From Spodoptera frugiperda (Eukaryota > Arthropoda > Insecta > Lepidoptera > Noctuidae): a stretch of 64,000 nt of DNA. Location: contig NC_064237.1 of NCBI RefSeq assembly GCF_023101765.2, positions 6,357,649 to 6,421,648 on the forward strand, given 5' to 3'. Positions 11,891-23,279 of the stretch are shown piece after piece; the stretch's first letter is position 1, and each line of letters begins with the position of its first letter. A model generated the notes under the pieces. The model saw nothing but the letters and a program-made list of their open reading frames with translations. It searched no databases and was not told the DNA's origin. Position numbers and translations under genes: made by a program.

Positions 11891-12367
11891 TTAATCTATT
11901 TTCTTTCAACATTGTTTAGCTTTAGATAACAGTGCTTTGTTGTAAACTGTATAGTTATTGTTATATTTAGGTACTTTAAAAATCCAAATAAAAAAAGGTA
12001 TTGTGGATAAAATTGTGATGAGTCTTGTTAGTAAAACGACTATAATTAAGTAAAAGCACAATGTTTATGTCAGGTATGTAACATATTATAGGTACCTACA
12101 CAATTTTTCTATGATTTCTAGGTAAAAACGACCGACTTCTTTTATTTTTTTCCTTTCAACAAAGCCAAACATTTTGGTAGATAATATTTTTTTCGATATC
12201 ATTAAGGCGAACCAAATACTACGTGGGTATAGAACATATTTCTTAACAAGACTCGTGTTTGCTGTATTATATTCCCAATAGTTACAGAACATATACCACT
12301 ATTATCTACGACATAATATTATTGAGACAAAAAAAAAAATAGTAATAGGACTATTCATTATACTACT
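11891..12367. other. AT-rich DNA, nothing recognised
   Basis: No supported feature. Confidence 0.45.
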
Positions 12368-12455
12368 CTTGTAACTCCGGTGTTGTGAATGTCCATACAA
12401 TAAGCGGCGCTGTTTACTTACCATCAGGTGATCCATCATTCCTAACGCATAAAAA
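12368..12455 (+). mobile_element. SINE/LINE family B 3' fragment (copy 2)
   Basis: Diverged tail: TTGTAACTCCGGTGTTGTGAA, GTCCATACAATAAGCGGCGC and TTACCATCAGGTGATCC, then an A-run. This matches the 3' third of family B. Confidence 0.68.
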
Positions 12456-12570
12456 GTATATCACTACTTATATTTCCCGTGTCTACTTTTCCTTTCATAA
12501 ACCCTTTATGGAACCAAAGCCATTATATTTTTTTTGCCACGGGACAAGCATAAAATAAATGTCTTCCTGA

Positions 12571-12925
12571 TCGATTTTCATCATGGTGGTCAGTCTGTCT
12601 AACTAGAATAGCCTACTACGCAGGAGATATTATAGTGCACAAGTGTGTGTCCAAACACAGGTACACTCTCTATTCCCTCACTCTCAGAACCCGATGGGAC
12701 GGCAGACCGACATGACCGAAGATAAGTGAGGTACAGGATTAGCGGCTTTAGCGGCGGAGTGAGAGTGACTGAGATACCGAACTTCTTGACTCCGGGCTAA
12801 TAATGGTAATTTTACTTAGAAAATGCCATTTTAATATTATTGTCCAATATTATTGTCCGACGCGAGAATCAAACTCTCGACAAGTTACACAGCAGCCAGT
12901 CACCCAGCCACTGCGCCAAACGTAC
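12571..12925 (-). mobile_element. tRNA-derived SINE, full length
   Basis: Read on the minus strand, the head has a box A-like TGGCGCAGTGGCTGG (12904-12918) and a box B-like AGTTTGATTCTC (12864-12875), spaced as in tRNA-derived pol III promoters. The body has the words GGAGTCAAGAAGTTCGG and GGGTTCTGAGAGTGAGGG, and the far end is CCATGATGAAAATCG. It is about 350 bp long. The tRNA-like head cannot fold as a functional tRNA. I recognise the body as a common moth SINE type but do not assign a database name. Confidence 0.75.
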
Positions 12926-13282
12926 CAACGAGACAGGAATAATCCTAGTGTAGAGGATTTTTTTTTAAACTTAACGAAAAAAAATAATCTTATGTAAATG
13001 GTATTTATTTCATAATTGGAATTGACATCAAACCCATTTAAACATTTTAATAGTTAGTCGCGCGAAAAAGCTAGGGCAATTGGTTATTCCATAGATTAAC
13101 TTTGTACTTAAAAATAGATAAAAAACGTACTAAAAATCCAGTGACGTGGAACAAATGGGATTCAATGATTGAAACAAGCCGCGCTATGCATTGTAGTTGC
13201 TTAATTTAATTTACCTGTTCCAAATAGAAAATTGTGATTGTCAAATGTTTTTTTTTGCAAAGGGAAAAGCCTTATAATTTTC
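12926..13282. other. AT-rich DNA, nothing recognised
   Basis: No supported feature. Confidence 0.45.
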
Positions 13283-13335
13283 AGCCCGTATCTATCCCTT
13301 GTTGGGCATAGGTCTCCTCATTAAATCTAGACCTC
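13283..13335 (-). mobile_element. RTE-type 3' end fragment
   Basis: The plus strand reads CAGCCCGTATCTATCCCTTG then TTGGGCATAGGTCTCCTC. This is the antisense of the 'GAGGCCTATGCCCAGCAGTGG' type ORF end seen in RTE elements, comparable to CCACTGCTGAACAAAGGCCTCC in the copy at 27.3 kb. It is strongly 5'-truncated, and no trinucleotide tail is preserved. Confidence 0.6.
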
Positions 13336-14299
13336 GATCGTCAGCATTTTGTAATACTGCAAGGACCAGTGTCTGGTATAGGTAGATATTTTTTTATCAT
13401 CATTACATCTAGCTGGAAGGTGCCTATATTTAGAAAAAAGAAATTAATTTATTCAGCACAGATCACGATGCACTAAAAAACACACAACTAAAAAAATACA
13501 GTACAAACAGTACAACAAAGGAAAATTTAACTACTCAATATTATATAAAAGAACATCTATAAGACTATAAAATAACAAAAACAAGGCGAAGCATGCCCGG
13601 CCTGTGCCTCAGTATGAATAACTGTAATATATGTAAATAAACCATCATAGCATTCACTGTATTACTGTGGTATCATTAAAATGTTGTGTAATACTCAAAT
13701 TAACTATCTGCCTATCATACTCTAACTTCGGAGCACAGCTATATAGCAAATCTCTGGTGGAAAAGCTCCCTAAGTCCTATAATGATTAAACGAGACTTCG
13801 CTTATTCAAAATTAGCTAAGAACTTTAGAACCATGGACCGTGGTAAGTAGGTACTCAAATTTCAATAATAGCAAATGTAAAGCCGCAACAGAAACCGCGG
13901 ACAAAAGCTACTCAGTTTCTATTGCTATTCCGTACCGCATGTATGTAGTTACACGGAACAAAGTTCCAGTTCTGACTAACCAAACTCAAAGTTTGTTGCG
14001 ACGCATACTACAAACTCGATATTTTGATACCAACTTGAATACGTGCATTGCACGGCGCTACGTGCATATTTTCCTTAAATATAAATATTAATTTTAGTGT
14101 AATAACAAGCCTTGGAATTACATAAAATATAGCTAACACATTTTTATTATGCAATGGAAATAATGACTATGTATAAATGAATGCTTTGATCATTGTATTT
14201 GTATAGAACGTAGGACCAAATATTTAGTAGAATATTAGAACATAACAAAAAATGTTGACTATGTTAGTTTAGTTTAGATGATGTAAAATGTCATTCGTA
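13336..14299. other. AT-rich DNA, nothing recognised
   Basis: An 83-codon ORF at 13840-14091 has no motif and is not called as a gene. Confidence 0.45.
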
Positions 14300-14309
14300 T
14301 ATTTTATTA
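14300..14309 (+). repeat. Target-site duplication of the RTE element, left
   Basis: TATTTTATTA, repeated exactly at 17447-17456 right after the GAT tail. Confidence 0.85.
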
Positions 14310-17300
14310 TTTGGACCCGGGTACGTCCTAAAACTGCGACCAGCCACCGAGGAATGGGCAGCAGCATTCTCAAAATTTATCGGTGACCTAACTGCGATCC
14401 CCAAGCCGCCTGCCAAGCGTGGGGATTATGGCAACCCCCCCCATCCTTTTCACTATAAGCGACAACATAATTATACGGCCCCCAGTCCCCGGCAGCTCCG
14501 CTATTCCTGATCTAGGTAGCGGATCAGGTAACGGCGGAGCAGGGGGTGCTAAGAATCCCCGGCAGAGAAAGCGCTACCACCCCCGACGAACTTTGGCCCT
14601 GGCAACGCACAACATCCGCACACTGCGGACTGATGAGAAGATTGTCGAGCTGGAGGAAGAATTGAGCAAAATGCGGTGGGACATCTTGGGACTATCTGAA
14701 ATCCGAAGAGAGGGTCAGGATACGATAATCCTAGATTCCGGCAACTTGCTCTTCTTCCGGGAAGGAGACCGTAAATCCCAGGGTGGTGTCGGATTTCTCG
14801 TCCGCAAGTCTCTCGTCAACAACGTGTGTGAGGTCGACAGTGTGTCGAACAGGGTAGCGTACCTTATACTCAGAATATCTAACCGGTATTCGCTGAAGGT
14901 CATACAGGTATATGCGCCGACCTCGACACATTGTGACGACGAAGTAGAGGCTCTGTATGAGGAAATTTCAAAAGCCATACACTCCTCCGAAACACACTTC
15001 ACCGTTGTGATGGGGGATTTCAATGCAAAGGTGGGCACACGGAATAGCGATGAGTTGAGAATAGGGCCATTTGGATATGGGCAGCGAAACCATCGGGGCC
15101 AGCGGCTGGTCGACTTTATGGAGAGGGAGAGACTCTATTTGATGAACTCCTTCTTCCAGAAGCGACCGGCCAAGAAGTGGACATGGATAAGCCCTGATGG
15201 TTCTACCAAAAATGAGATCGACTTCATCATGGCGACCGAAAGACGTATATTCAGTGATGTCTCTGTGATAGCGAAGGTGAAAACCGGTAGCGATCACCGT
15301 ATTGTCAGAGGCACACTGAACATCAATGTAAAACTAGAGCGGTCACGCCTGGTGAAGTCCACGCTCCGCCCTGGACGTGCCCAGATCCAAAACCCCGAGC
15401 AGTTCCAACTCCAACTGCAAAATCGCTTCCAGTGTCTAGCTGATTGTGGAAACGTGGACGAGATAAATAATGGGTTGGTGGAAACTGTCCGAGCAGTGGG
15501 GTCAGACTTCTTCAAGACCCCCGCCGAAACAGGCCCCAAAAGCTCTCCGACGGAACCTTAAAACTTCTTAAGGATCGTAGCGAGATGAGGCTGCAGTCTT
15601 CAGACGATATGTCTGAATACGGCAAGCTCAATAGACGAATCTCGAAATACATGCGACGTGACCTGCGGGCCTATAACGCCGCAAGAGTCAGAGACTTAAT
15701 TGAGCGAAACAAGGGCTCAAAAGTCTTCGCAAAGAATTCGTCTGTTGGGCAAAGCCAAATGACGAGGCTGAAGACCGAGGATGGCAGCGTCATCTCGTCG
15801 AAGTCCGAGATCCTCGGAGAGCTCGAGAGGTTTTACGGACAGTTATACACCTCAACACGGCAACCCATCGTCGGTACAGCTCGGGACCCAAGAGCTAAAC
15901 TGACGCGGCACTACACTGAGGATATCCCAGACATCAGCCTGTACGAGATTAGGATGGCTCTCAAACAGCTTAAAAACAACAAGGCGCCGGGCGATGACGG
16001 AATCACGTCGGAACTTCTGCGAGCGGGTGGAAAACCGATACTTTTAGTCCTCCAGAAGCTATTCAATTCCGTCATACTCGAGGGAACCACGCCGGCAGCA
16101 TGGCAACGGAGTGTGGTGGTTCTGTTCTTTAAAAAAGGCGACAACTGTCTGCTAAAGAACTACAGACCTATCTCACTTCTGAGCCATGTGTATAAGCTGT
16201 TTTCGAGGGTCATCACGAACCGTCTCGAACGCAGGCTTGATGACTTCCAGCCTCCCGAACAAGCCGGATTCCGAAAAGGTTTCAGTACCATAGACCACAT
16301 TCATACGCTGCGGCAGGTTATACAGAAGACCGAGGAGTATAACTTGCCACTATGCTTGGCGTTTGTGGACTATGAGAAAGCCTTCGATTCAATCGAAACC
16401 TGGGCGGTGCTGCAGTCTCTCCAGCGGTGCCACATCGACTATAGATACATCGAGGTTTTGAAGTGTTTGTATAACAACGCCACCATGCGCATCCGACTCC
16501 AGGAAGAGACTACGAGGCCAATCCAGTTGCGGAAGGGCGTGAGACAGGGAGACGTTATATCTCCGAAACTATTCACGAACGCACTGGAGGACGTTTTTAA
16601 GCTCTTGGACTGGAGCGGACGCGGCATCAACATTAATGGCGAATACATCACTCATCTCCGTTTCGCCGATGACATAGTCGTAATGGCAGAGTCGCTGGAA
16701 GAGCTGAACACCATGCTCAGCGACCTCAATACCGTTTCCCAACAGGTGGGCCTTAAAATGAACATGGACAAGACGAAAATCATGTCAAATGTCCATGTTG
16801 CACCTATACCGGTTGTCGTTGGGAACGATATACTCGAAGTTGTAGACCACTACACATACCTGGGTCAGATCATCCAGCTAGGTAGGTCCAACTTCGAGAA
16901 AGAGGTCGCCCGAAGAATCCAACTCGGATGGGCAGCATTTGGGAAGTTGCATGAAGTCTTCTCGTCAAAAATCCCGCAGTGTCTGAAGACCAGGATGTAC
17001 AACCAGTGTGTGTTGCCAGTGATGACGTACGGTACCGAGACATGGTCCCTAACTGCTGGCCTTTTAGAAAGGCTCAGAGTCGCCCAGCGCGCGATGGAGA
17101 GAGCTATGCTCGGAGTATCTTTGCGCGACAAAATCCGAAATATGGAAATTCGCCAAAGAACAAGAGTTACAGACATAGCTCTCAAAATATGCAGGCTGAA
17201 GTGGCAATGGGCAGGCCACGTCGCTCGGAGGACTGATGGCCGCTGGGCCAGGAAGGTGACTGAGTGGCGACCGCGGACCGGAAGACGCAGCGTGGGCAGA

Positions 17301-17446
17301 CCTCCCACTAGGTGGACCGACGACATCGTCAGAGTGGCGGGGAGCCAGTGGATGCAGGTGGCGGCTTGTCGTTCTACGTGGAGGACCAAGGGGAGGCCTT
17401 TGTTCAGCAGTGGACGTCTCTCGGCTGATGATGATGATGATGATGA
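14310..17446 (+). mobile_element. Nearly intact RTE non-LTR retrotransposon (3.1 kb)
   Basis: Bounded by TATTTTATTA on both sides. A short GC-rich leader is followed by an endonuclease frame (14419-15561) and a reverse transcriptase frame (15585-17489). The coding region ends in a GAT/TGA trinucleotide run (about 17427-17446) rather than poly(A), as in the RTE clade. Compared with the copy at 1-2478, the leader lacks roughly the first 150 bp, so this insert is probably 5'-truncated or belongs to a subfamily with a shorter leader. The only visible coding lesion is a frameshift in a C-run at 15518-15522, so this looks like a fairly recent insertion. Confidence 0.95.
14419..15561 (+). CDS. RTE ORF, APE-type endonuclease segment
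   Basis: A 380-codon frame. The first 45 residues are Gly/Pro-rich and end in GGAGGAKNPR. Residues 60-300 are an apurinic-endonuclease-like domain that nicks target DNA for target-primed reverse transcription. Visible active-site residues are N65 (THNIRTL), E94 (LSEIRREG), the D200 and N202 pair in GDFNAKVG, and D292-H293 in GSDHR; WTW and NEIDFI are also present. The remaining 80 residues are a linker, and the last 15 or so are read in the wrong frame, because one base appears to be missing in the C5 run at 15518-15522. In the sister copy, endonuclease and RT are in one continuous frame. Such ORFs are often mislabelled as host 'craniofacial development protein 2-like' genes. Confidence 0.93.
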   Translation: MGIMATPPILFTISDNIIIRPPVPGSSAIPDLGSGSGNGGAGGAKNPRQRKRYHPRRTLALATHNIRTLRTDEKIVELEEELSKMRWDILGLSEIRREGQDTIILDSGNLLFFREGDRKSQGGVGFLVRKSLVNNVCEVDSVSNRVAYLILRISNRYSLKVIQVYAPTSTHCDDEVEALYEEISKAIHSSETHFTVVMGDFNAKVGTRNSDELRIGPFGYGQRNHRGQRLVDFMERERLYLMNSFFQKRPAKKWTWISPDGSTKNEIDFIMATERRIFSDVSVIAKVKTGSDHRIVRGTLNINVKLERSRLVKSTLRPGRAQIQNPEQFQLQLQNRFQCLADCGNVDEINNGLVETVRAVGSDFFKTPAETGPKSSPTEP

Positions 17447-17489
17447 TATTTTATTAAAATTCTTAATCTTCACGCTTCTGGTTTGTTAA
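15585..17489 (+). CDS. RTE reverse transcriptase segment
   Basis: A 634-codon frame; the Met at 15585 is only the first in an open frame that continues upstream to about 15519, where it should join the endonuclease. RT blocks in order are LKNNKAPGDDG (about residue 130), FFKKGDNCLLKNYRPISLLS, PPEQAGFRKGFST, FVDYEKAFDS with catalytic D262, RKGVRQGDVISP, and LRFADDIVVMAE with D362 and D363. A thumb region follows, then the RTE-typical C-terminal RLKWQWAGHVARR. All three palm aspartates are present. The last residues (DDDDDDD and beyond) are translation of the GAT tail and flanking host DNA, so the true stop of the element is TGA within the tail in another register or lies outside. Confidence 0.95.
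   Translation: MRLQSSDDMSEYGKLNRRISKYMRRDLRAYNAARVRDLIERNKGSKVFAKNSSVGQSQMTRLKTEDGSVISSKSEILGELERFYGQLYTSTRQPIVGTARDPRAKLTRHYTEDIPDISLYEIRMALKQLKNNKAPGDDGITSELLRAGGKPILLVLQKLFNSVILEGTTPAAWQRSVVVLFFKKGDNCLLKNYRPISLLSHVYKLFSRVITNRLERRLDDFQPPEQAGFRKGFSTIDHIHTLRQVIQKTEEYNLPLCLAFVDYEKAFDSIETWAVLQSLQRCHIDYRYIEVLKCLYNNATMRIRLQEETTRPIQLRKGVRQGDVISPKLFTNALEDVFKLLDWSGRGININGEYITHLRFADDIVVMAESLEELNTMLSDLNTVSQQVGLKMNMDKTKIMSNVHVAPIPVVVGNDILEVVDHYTYLGQIIQLGRSNFEKEVARRIQLGWAAFGKLHEVFSSKIPQCLKTRMYNQCVLPVMTYGTETWSLTAGLLERLRVAQRAMERAMLGVSLRDKIRNMEIRQRTRVTDIALKICRLKWQWAGHVARRTDGRWARKVTEWRPRTGRRSVGRPPTRWTDDIVRVAGSQWMQVAACRSTWRTKGRPLFSSGRLSADDDDDDDILLKFLIFTLLVC
17447..17456 (+). repeat. Target-site duplication of the RTE element, right
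   Basis: TATTTTATTA, identical to 14300-14309. The preceding AT is shared with the GAT tail, so the duplication could be 11 bp. Confidence 0.85.
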
Positions 17490-18414
17490 CAACTAAAGGC
17501 CTTCGGACACAAAGTATATATGTATCGGTAGCATAGACGACCGGTACTGTGTTCAATATGATAAGGGTTCTGATCGTGCTATCTCACAAAGATCTGCGAC
17601 AATCAGTTACAAAATTCTAATTAGTAAACCTCACTCCAACAATATGTTGTAAACAACAAACTTAAATACTGAACTACTCAATCAATGACGTAGCAAGTAC
17701 AGGAAAAATCCATTACCTCGCTAAGAATTTCATCAAACTATGTAAATAAAACTCTTCACTTGATTCCACCGTCGTTCACAGCCTAGGGGAATGTACGAAA
17801 CAACTTTACTAATTAACACTACAGTAGTAAGTACCTACTGTTCGCGACGTGCAAGATAATGGAAAATGGTAAAGACGATAGCGCTCGCAATTCCAGAACT
17901 AATGATTTGGAGCCATTGACTTAATGCGGTTTCTAACTTGCTTCAATGTTGCCGGATTTGGTTAAATTACTTCTTCCACTAACATTTGTTTAATCATTCT
18001 GGTTAGTACGAAGTTTTCTTTGTTTTGGTCGCGAAAGTTCTCGAATTGTGCGCGTTTGCATTGTTTGTAGACTTTACCTTATGGAATGAGTTTGGTACGT
18101 TAGTGTTATTAGTTGTCAGGTTTCTTAATATTTATTGTGTTGAAGATCAATAAATACCGTATGTATATATTTGCAGTATAAAACAAGATCAATTGTGGAC
18201 ATTTTGAAGTTTAATTTATAGAATAGTATCAGGCGTTACTTTGCGGAAATCCATGCTACACTAACAATATATTAGTTTCTTAGTTAATATTTTAATTTAA
18301 ATAGATTCGTGGATTGGCTGAAATATATAAGTAGTACATAGGTAATATTGAAATCTGTTTTCTCACGCTCTTTCAATTATATTTGCAACCAATGAGGTTG
18401 TACACCAGCATTAT
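17457..18414. other. AT-rich DNA, nothing recognised
   Basis: No ORF or repeat that I can support. Confidence 0.45.
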
Positions 18415-18556
18415 GAGCTGCGGACTACCTAGCGGGTTTACCGGGGATCCGGTTGAAAAAGCAAGAATAGGAACGGGGTGGTTTTTAGTCAGTAAGAGTC
18501 TGACACTCCCTCTCGCCTCGCCCAAGATGAGAAAAGTCATTGTATGATTTTCCTCC
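18415..18556 (+). mobile_element. LINE 3' end, family A (copy 3, plus strand)
   Basis: Begins in the ORF end: the frame CAT TAT GAG CTG CGG ACT ACC TAG gives HYELRTT then stop. The 3' UTR follows with GAACGGGGTGGTTTTTAGTC and TCTCGCCTCGCCCAAGATGA, and ends ATGATTTTCCTCC. This is one of the copies that show the orientation of the family. Confidence 0.8.
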
Positions 18557-19110
18557 GATTAAAAGCACCCGCATTATACTATGAATCAGATCAAAATGTT
18601 ATTTTGCTCTTGTTCCAACAAACAATAAACAATACCTAAAAATAATTTATTAACCAAAGCATTTCTCGTTTCCATCGAAATTGAAACATCATTAGACATG
18701 CATTGTATAGGATGAAATAAAACTATTCAGTGTTACTTTTGTGCTCATTAAGGCGAGTAATAGGATACGCCTCCATCCTGTACTCGCCACTGTTATTTAC
18801 TCTTGGTCATTACGGAACCGACCACAGACGTAATGAAAGGAATTTTATTAAAGAAAATGGACTATGAACTGTGATTTTTTAAAATGTAATTTTGCAAATG
18901 GCTTGTAATGAATGTTGAACATATTATGTAGATTTTTCTTTTATGGCTTCGATTTTGGAGTTAATATAACAACATAGCCGAATAGACGTGAGCACTTTTC
19001 TAAGTAAAAGCTTGCAAGGCTCGCACTCTGCGCTACGGACGGAGTTGAAATACCACTGTTCCATAGCCTTATGAAGCGTTATTGAGCAAAAGCGAGGGAA
19101 TTTTTTGACG
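18557..19110. other. AT-rich DNA, nothing recognised
   Basis: No supported feature. Confidence 0.45.
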
Positions 19111-19247
19111 GGCGAAAATCCAATCACTTCTCCCCCTTGGGCGAAGTGAGAGGCAGTGTCAGACTCTTACTGACTAAAAAGCATCCTATTCCTTCACCTG
19201 CTTTGAGCCGAAGCCCCGGTAACCCGTAACGTTGCCCGCAGCTCCGG
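19111..19247 (-). mobile_element. LINE 3' end, family A (copy 4)
   Basis: Contains CCCTTGGGCGAAGTGAGAGG, CAGACTCTTACTGACTAAAA and CCGCAGCTCCGG. More diverged than copy 3 and truncated at the ORF end. Confidence 0.74.
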
Positions 19248-19794
19248 AAAGGCGTGGGCTAAGGTTAAGATTCACGTCACCTTTGCCTAGCCTTTGCTAA
19301 CACTAACTTAACATATCACGGAACAAAATTTATAATATTAATATGATACCTATGTATATTACATTTAATATGATGTTAAAATGTATCTTAATTTCATCGC
19401 AATACGAACTTTAATCTGTTAATAGCTCTTGGCAACATTTTTCATCATTAAAGGCCATGAAAGTAAATGAATAACTACGTACGGTATGTATTTTTGCTTT
19501 AATTGAATTAAATTTCATACTGAAATTTATCTCCATTTTACCTAAACGGTACGTTGTAAATTGTAAAATGTAGCTTTTAATTTGTTTTAATTTTAATGTA
19601 GATTATATTTTATTTTTACAAATTATGTTAATAGCTACTTTGTGGTAAATGTTTGGTAGCAAAAACAATTACACATGTAAACGTATTTTGTATGTTGGAG
19701 AATATTCTACTTTTAAAATTATAAATGTGAAATTTTGTGACGATGTTAAATTGTAAGTATAGATTATTTTTACTCTTACTCTTGTAGCAATGCA
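19248..19794. other. AT-rich DNA, nothing recognised
   Basis: No supported feature. Confidence 0.45.
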
Positions 19795-19799
19795 ACGTT

Positions 19800-19960
19800 A
19801 CGCCTTTTATCCCCGAAGGGGTAGGCAGAGGTACACATTACGGCACGTTATGCCACTGTACAATGTACACCCACTTTTTACCATTTTGAAAATAGCCCAG
19901 TAAATACTTTGCCCGAACCGGCAATTAAACCTGATACCTTTTACTCGGCAGTCACACTTA
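19800..19960 (-). mobile_element. SINE, second tRNA-related type
   Basis: The plus strand reads TTATCCCCGAAGGGGTAGGC, then AGAGGTACACATTACGGCAC, then GTACAATGTACACCCACTTTT, and at the far side CCCGAACCGGCAATTAAACC. The last part resembles the antisense of a box B (GGTTTAATTGCCGGTTC). I recognise this word order from other moth genomes. The family name is uncertain. Confidence 0.65.
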
Positions 19961-19995
19961 CATTTACTCGACCAATGAGGCACTCTATTTAATAC

Positions 19996-20600
19996 ACAAA
20001 ACAACAGTCTAATCATTTCATACAACAATAATGACATATCCCACGCTTACTTTTAAGTATTCCTACAAACTCGAATACAAGTGTGCCAACATTGTAACAA
20101 CAATCACGTCCAGTTTTACTACCAACTGAACAACGTTACATAATGAAGATATATATCTAACGTCATAAACGTAAACCATTCATACTTAGCGGATTAAAAT
20201 TACTTTGTAACACAATTCTGTTTATCTATAGCTGGTAACAATCCTAACTAATGTTACATATGTGATAGTCTGTTTGTTTGTTACTTCTTTTACTTCGGAA
20301 AGTCATACGTCAGCATGGATATGCTGAACAAATGTGCAACTGTTATATTTCACCGTTTGGGTGAGGTCACACTTAAAGCCCAATTCCCAAATTCAATTGG
20401 CGATACATGACAAATAACAGATGATAAAAGTCGCACTTAGACGATCGACGAGCAAATCAACGGATGACGTTATAAAATCCTGCATCGCACTAATACTACT
20501 AATATGAACAACAGTTGGGCAGAAAACCCGCTAGGCATGATCTCCTTGCCTGGTCGGGGATCCTACTGTTCTTAGGGAACTTTACTCCATGTTCCCAGAA
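19996..20600. other. AT-rich DNA, nothing recognised
   Basis: No supported feature. Confidence 0.45.
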
Positions 20601-20715
20601 TCAGCAACGCTTTAGTAACTCCTCCAGTATTACTAGATGTCCATGAGCGGTGCTGATTTGTTGTCAGGTGACCTCAAGCCTCGTTTAAAGTCCTTTATTC
20701 CCATATAACCAAAAA
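20601..20715 (+). mobile_element. Family B 3' fragment, strongly diverged (copy 3)
   Basis: TTTAGTAACTCCTCCAGTAT, GTCCATGAGCGGTGCTGATT and TTGTCAGGTGACC follow the order of the family B tail, with many substitutions. Confidence 0.5.
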
Positions 20716-21897
20716 AGTTTATTTAAAAGGTGGGTTATAATGACTATTTGCAATACGGAGATAGATAACATAATATATATGCCACATAACGATAACCGCG
20801 GGCTACAGCTAGTAAGTTATAAAACAAACATTTCGAAGCTATCCAAAAACCCTCTAGTTTTATCTTTTACATAATATTGAGGTTAATTTCGGTTATGGCA
20901 TTTTGTTATAGTTAATTATGGCAACTTTACTGTTATCTCAATTCATGTGTGCAAGTTAAAATGTTATTGTTAAAGTTTAAATGTTTGTTTGTGATTTTAG
21001 AATTAATGTGAATGATCAGGCTCATACAGATTCAGTTGAAATGTTTTAGGTATAACGTTACGCCATTCAAAACTAATGTTATATCTATTGTGATATCTAT
21101 TTTTTTTTGTAAGAAGAAATTTAATTCACATAGATAAGTAAGAAACCTTATTATTATAAAAATGTTAAAATATCCTAACTATACTTAAATCATATTAACT
21201 AGATAATAATAATAACTATAACGAAAATATTTACAACTAAAAATACCTTAAAAGAAATCCTAGAAACCTTAGTATCAGATCATAATGAACATTTGTTTTC
21301 GAAACATTTCTCAAAATAACAAACAGAGATAGCACGGGAAGATAAATTATAGAAAAGACAAATTATATAAAGGACCGCAAGGAAATCACACTATAACAAC
21401 CAATGTAAATTGACTCATTTGTTACATCAATTACTTTGTATCGCGGGGTCAAATTAAACTGGACGTATACTTCGATATGCTGTCTCTTTTACGATATACT
21501 TACTCTACTTACTATTTGTAGAGGAAAAACAACAAATTTTGGAACAAACAAGCTGTGTAGTCCTCTTTTCCTGTTCGAGTAATTGCTACGTTTGTATACA
21601 GTGTGTTCAGCTAGTTAATAACCTAGCAATAATAAAATAAAAAAAGTTCAGCAAAATGTTTAACGGATTTAAAAGTGTATTGCCAATATATTGAAAAATT
21701 ATAAACAAAATGCTGTTTTCCTTGAAAATATGCTTGTTTTTAATATCTACCTTTTACCAATATTTTGATGAAAACATGCCTAAAAAAGAATTTTCATTGT
21801 TGAATTTTAAATAACTTATTTTGAAGTGATTTTTTGATATAACATTTTGTTGAACATATTTTACATTTTCTTCTCATAACATACGTATTTGATTTTC
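20716..21897. other. AT-rich DNA, nothing recognised
   Basis: No supported feature. Confidence 0.45.
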
Positions 21898-22080
21898 TTT
21901 TTTTTTATTGAATAGGTGGCAAACGAGCAAACGAGTCACCTGATGGTAAGCGATCAGCGCCGCCCATGGACACCCACTACACCACAGGAGTCACAGGTGC
22001 GTTGCCGGTCTTTTAAAAAGGAGTATGCTCTTTTCTTGAAGGTTGGAAAGTCCTATCGGTTCGGAAATACCGCCGACGAC
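21898..22080 (-). mobile_element. Family B 3' end (copy 4, minus strand)
   Basis: From the T-run at 21898 the plus strand reads GGCAAACGAGCAAACGAGTC, ACCTGATGGTAAGCGATCAG and CGCCGCCCATGGACACCC, then GGTGCGTTGCCGGTCTTTT. Beyond the shared tail, TATGCTCTTTTCTTGAAGGT and TATCGGTTCGG resemble the LINE-type upstream part at 39.65 kb (ACCTTCAAGAAAAGAGCGTA in antisense) rather than the SINE body. This copy is therefore LINE-derived. Confidence 0.75.
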
Positions 22081-23279
22081 AGTATTAATAGTAGGTATAC
22101 GAAATTTGTATCTGGACACGCTGTATATCAGTGTAGGTATAGTTGTGGGTAGTTTAGTTTTGGGAATTGTTTTTGTGGGATCACACGCGACCCCCATGTT
22201 AAGTATAGGTTGGACTAGTTCATTGGTCATTGGGACTTTTTGGTACCCCCTCGATTTACGTAGTTGATATTTTATAGGAGGTTCTATGGTTTCATGTGTT
22301 TATCACGCTTATTGCTCTCGAAATAAGGTTATAATGGATGGTAGTAGTATTAACAAAAAAAGGTTTATGATAAGATATTTATAATTTATAGTGTAATATT
22401 GTGTCATTTTCCTGGAAAGGAGAAAGGATAAAGGAGGAATGTTTAAGGAATAACATCCTTATAATTTTATTATTAAGTAGCTGCACAGTCTTTTCTTATT
22501 AAATTTATTATCCCTGTTGTCTTTTTTGTAAACTATTTAATTATAATAGAGCTTTTTAGTGAACTTGGGGACACAATTCACGATTACATTTATTGCAAAG
22601 ACGGATCATAATTCACGTTTAGTAACCATACAATATTATGTATAATTTCCCAATGTAAAAGTACATATGAAAATCATCTGTCATCATTTACCAACGCAAA
22701 TCTCTTGTTATTCACATTCAAATCTGATGTTATACAAAAAGCAATCCTAACACCTAAATATACGATTGCATTTAGATAACACTTTATTGACAGCGGAAAT
22801 TCAAAATGGCAGCTCTGACAAAATAAAGAGGGGCTTTAAAAATCCCATCATTTCCCTTTAAATAGGATTACAGGGAATACAAAAGGCATTATGTACTTAG
22901 CTATACGGTCTACATTACCGATGATAAAACGCTCGGTGATGCGAATGACGGATTTTGGAAGGCCCGAATATCCGGGAGAGCTTAGGCATCACCCCAGTGA
23001 CGTAGGACAATGATATTAGTACAACAATACAATTGAAGTAATTTTAATAAGGTACCTTTATATAAATAAAATACATGATATTGGAAGGTTGACACAAAAT
23101 GTGAAGTTCCGAAGTCCTAATTACGAATCCTTTTTTTTAAGATAAACGAGGTAAATGAATAGACATGCCGCCCGATGGCAAATTATTAAGACCACCCATG
23201 GATATTTTTTTATAACTATGAGCAAATTTCTCCCATCGGAAAAGACGCTGTGCACCCTTCAGACCTTTACCCACTATTG
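22081..23279. other. AT-rich DNA with one doubtful family B relic
   Basis: At 23131-23200 the words ACGAGGTAAATGAATAGACA and GCCGCCCGATGGCAAATTAT faintly follow the family B tail in minus orientation. Nothing else is recognisable. Confidence 0.4.

Noticed and set aside
12850..12925. Possible tRNA gene on the minus strand
   Set aside because: Box A and B are present but the sequence is the head of a 350-bp SINE and does not fold into a cloverleaf.
14419..15561. A host gene of the 'craniofacial development protein 2' type
   Set aside because: That label is a common misannotation of RTE endonuclease; target-site duplications and the following RT show that it is a retrotransposon.
16865..17473. 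202-codon minus-strand ORF
   Set aside because: Shadow of the RTE reverse transcriptase on the plus strand; the poly-Ser start is the antisense of the GAT tail.
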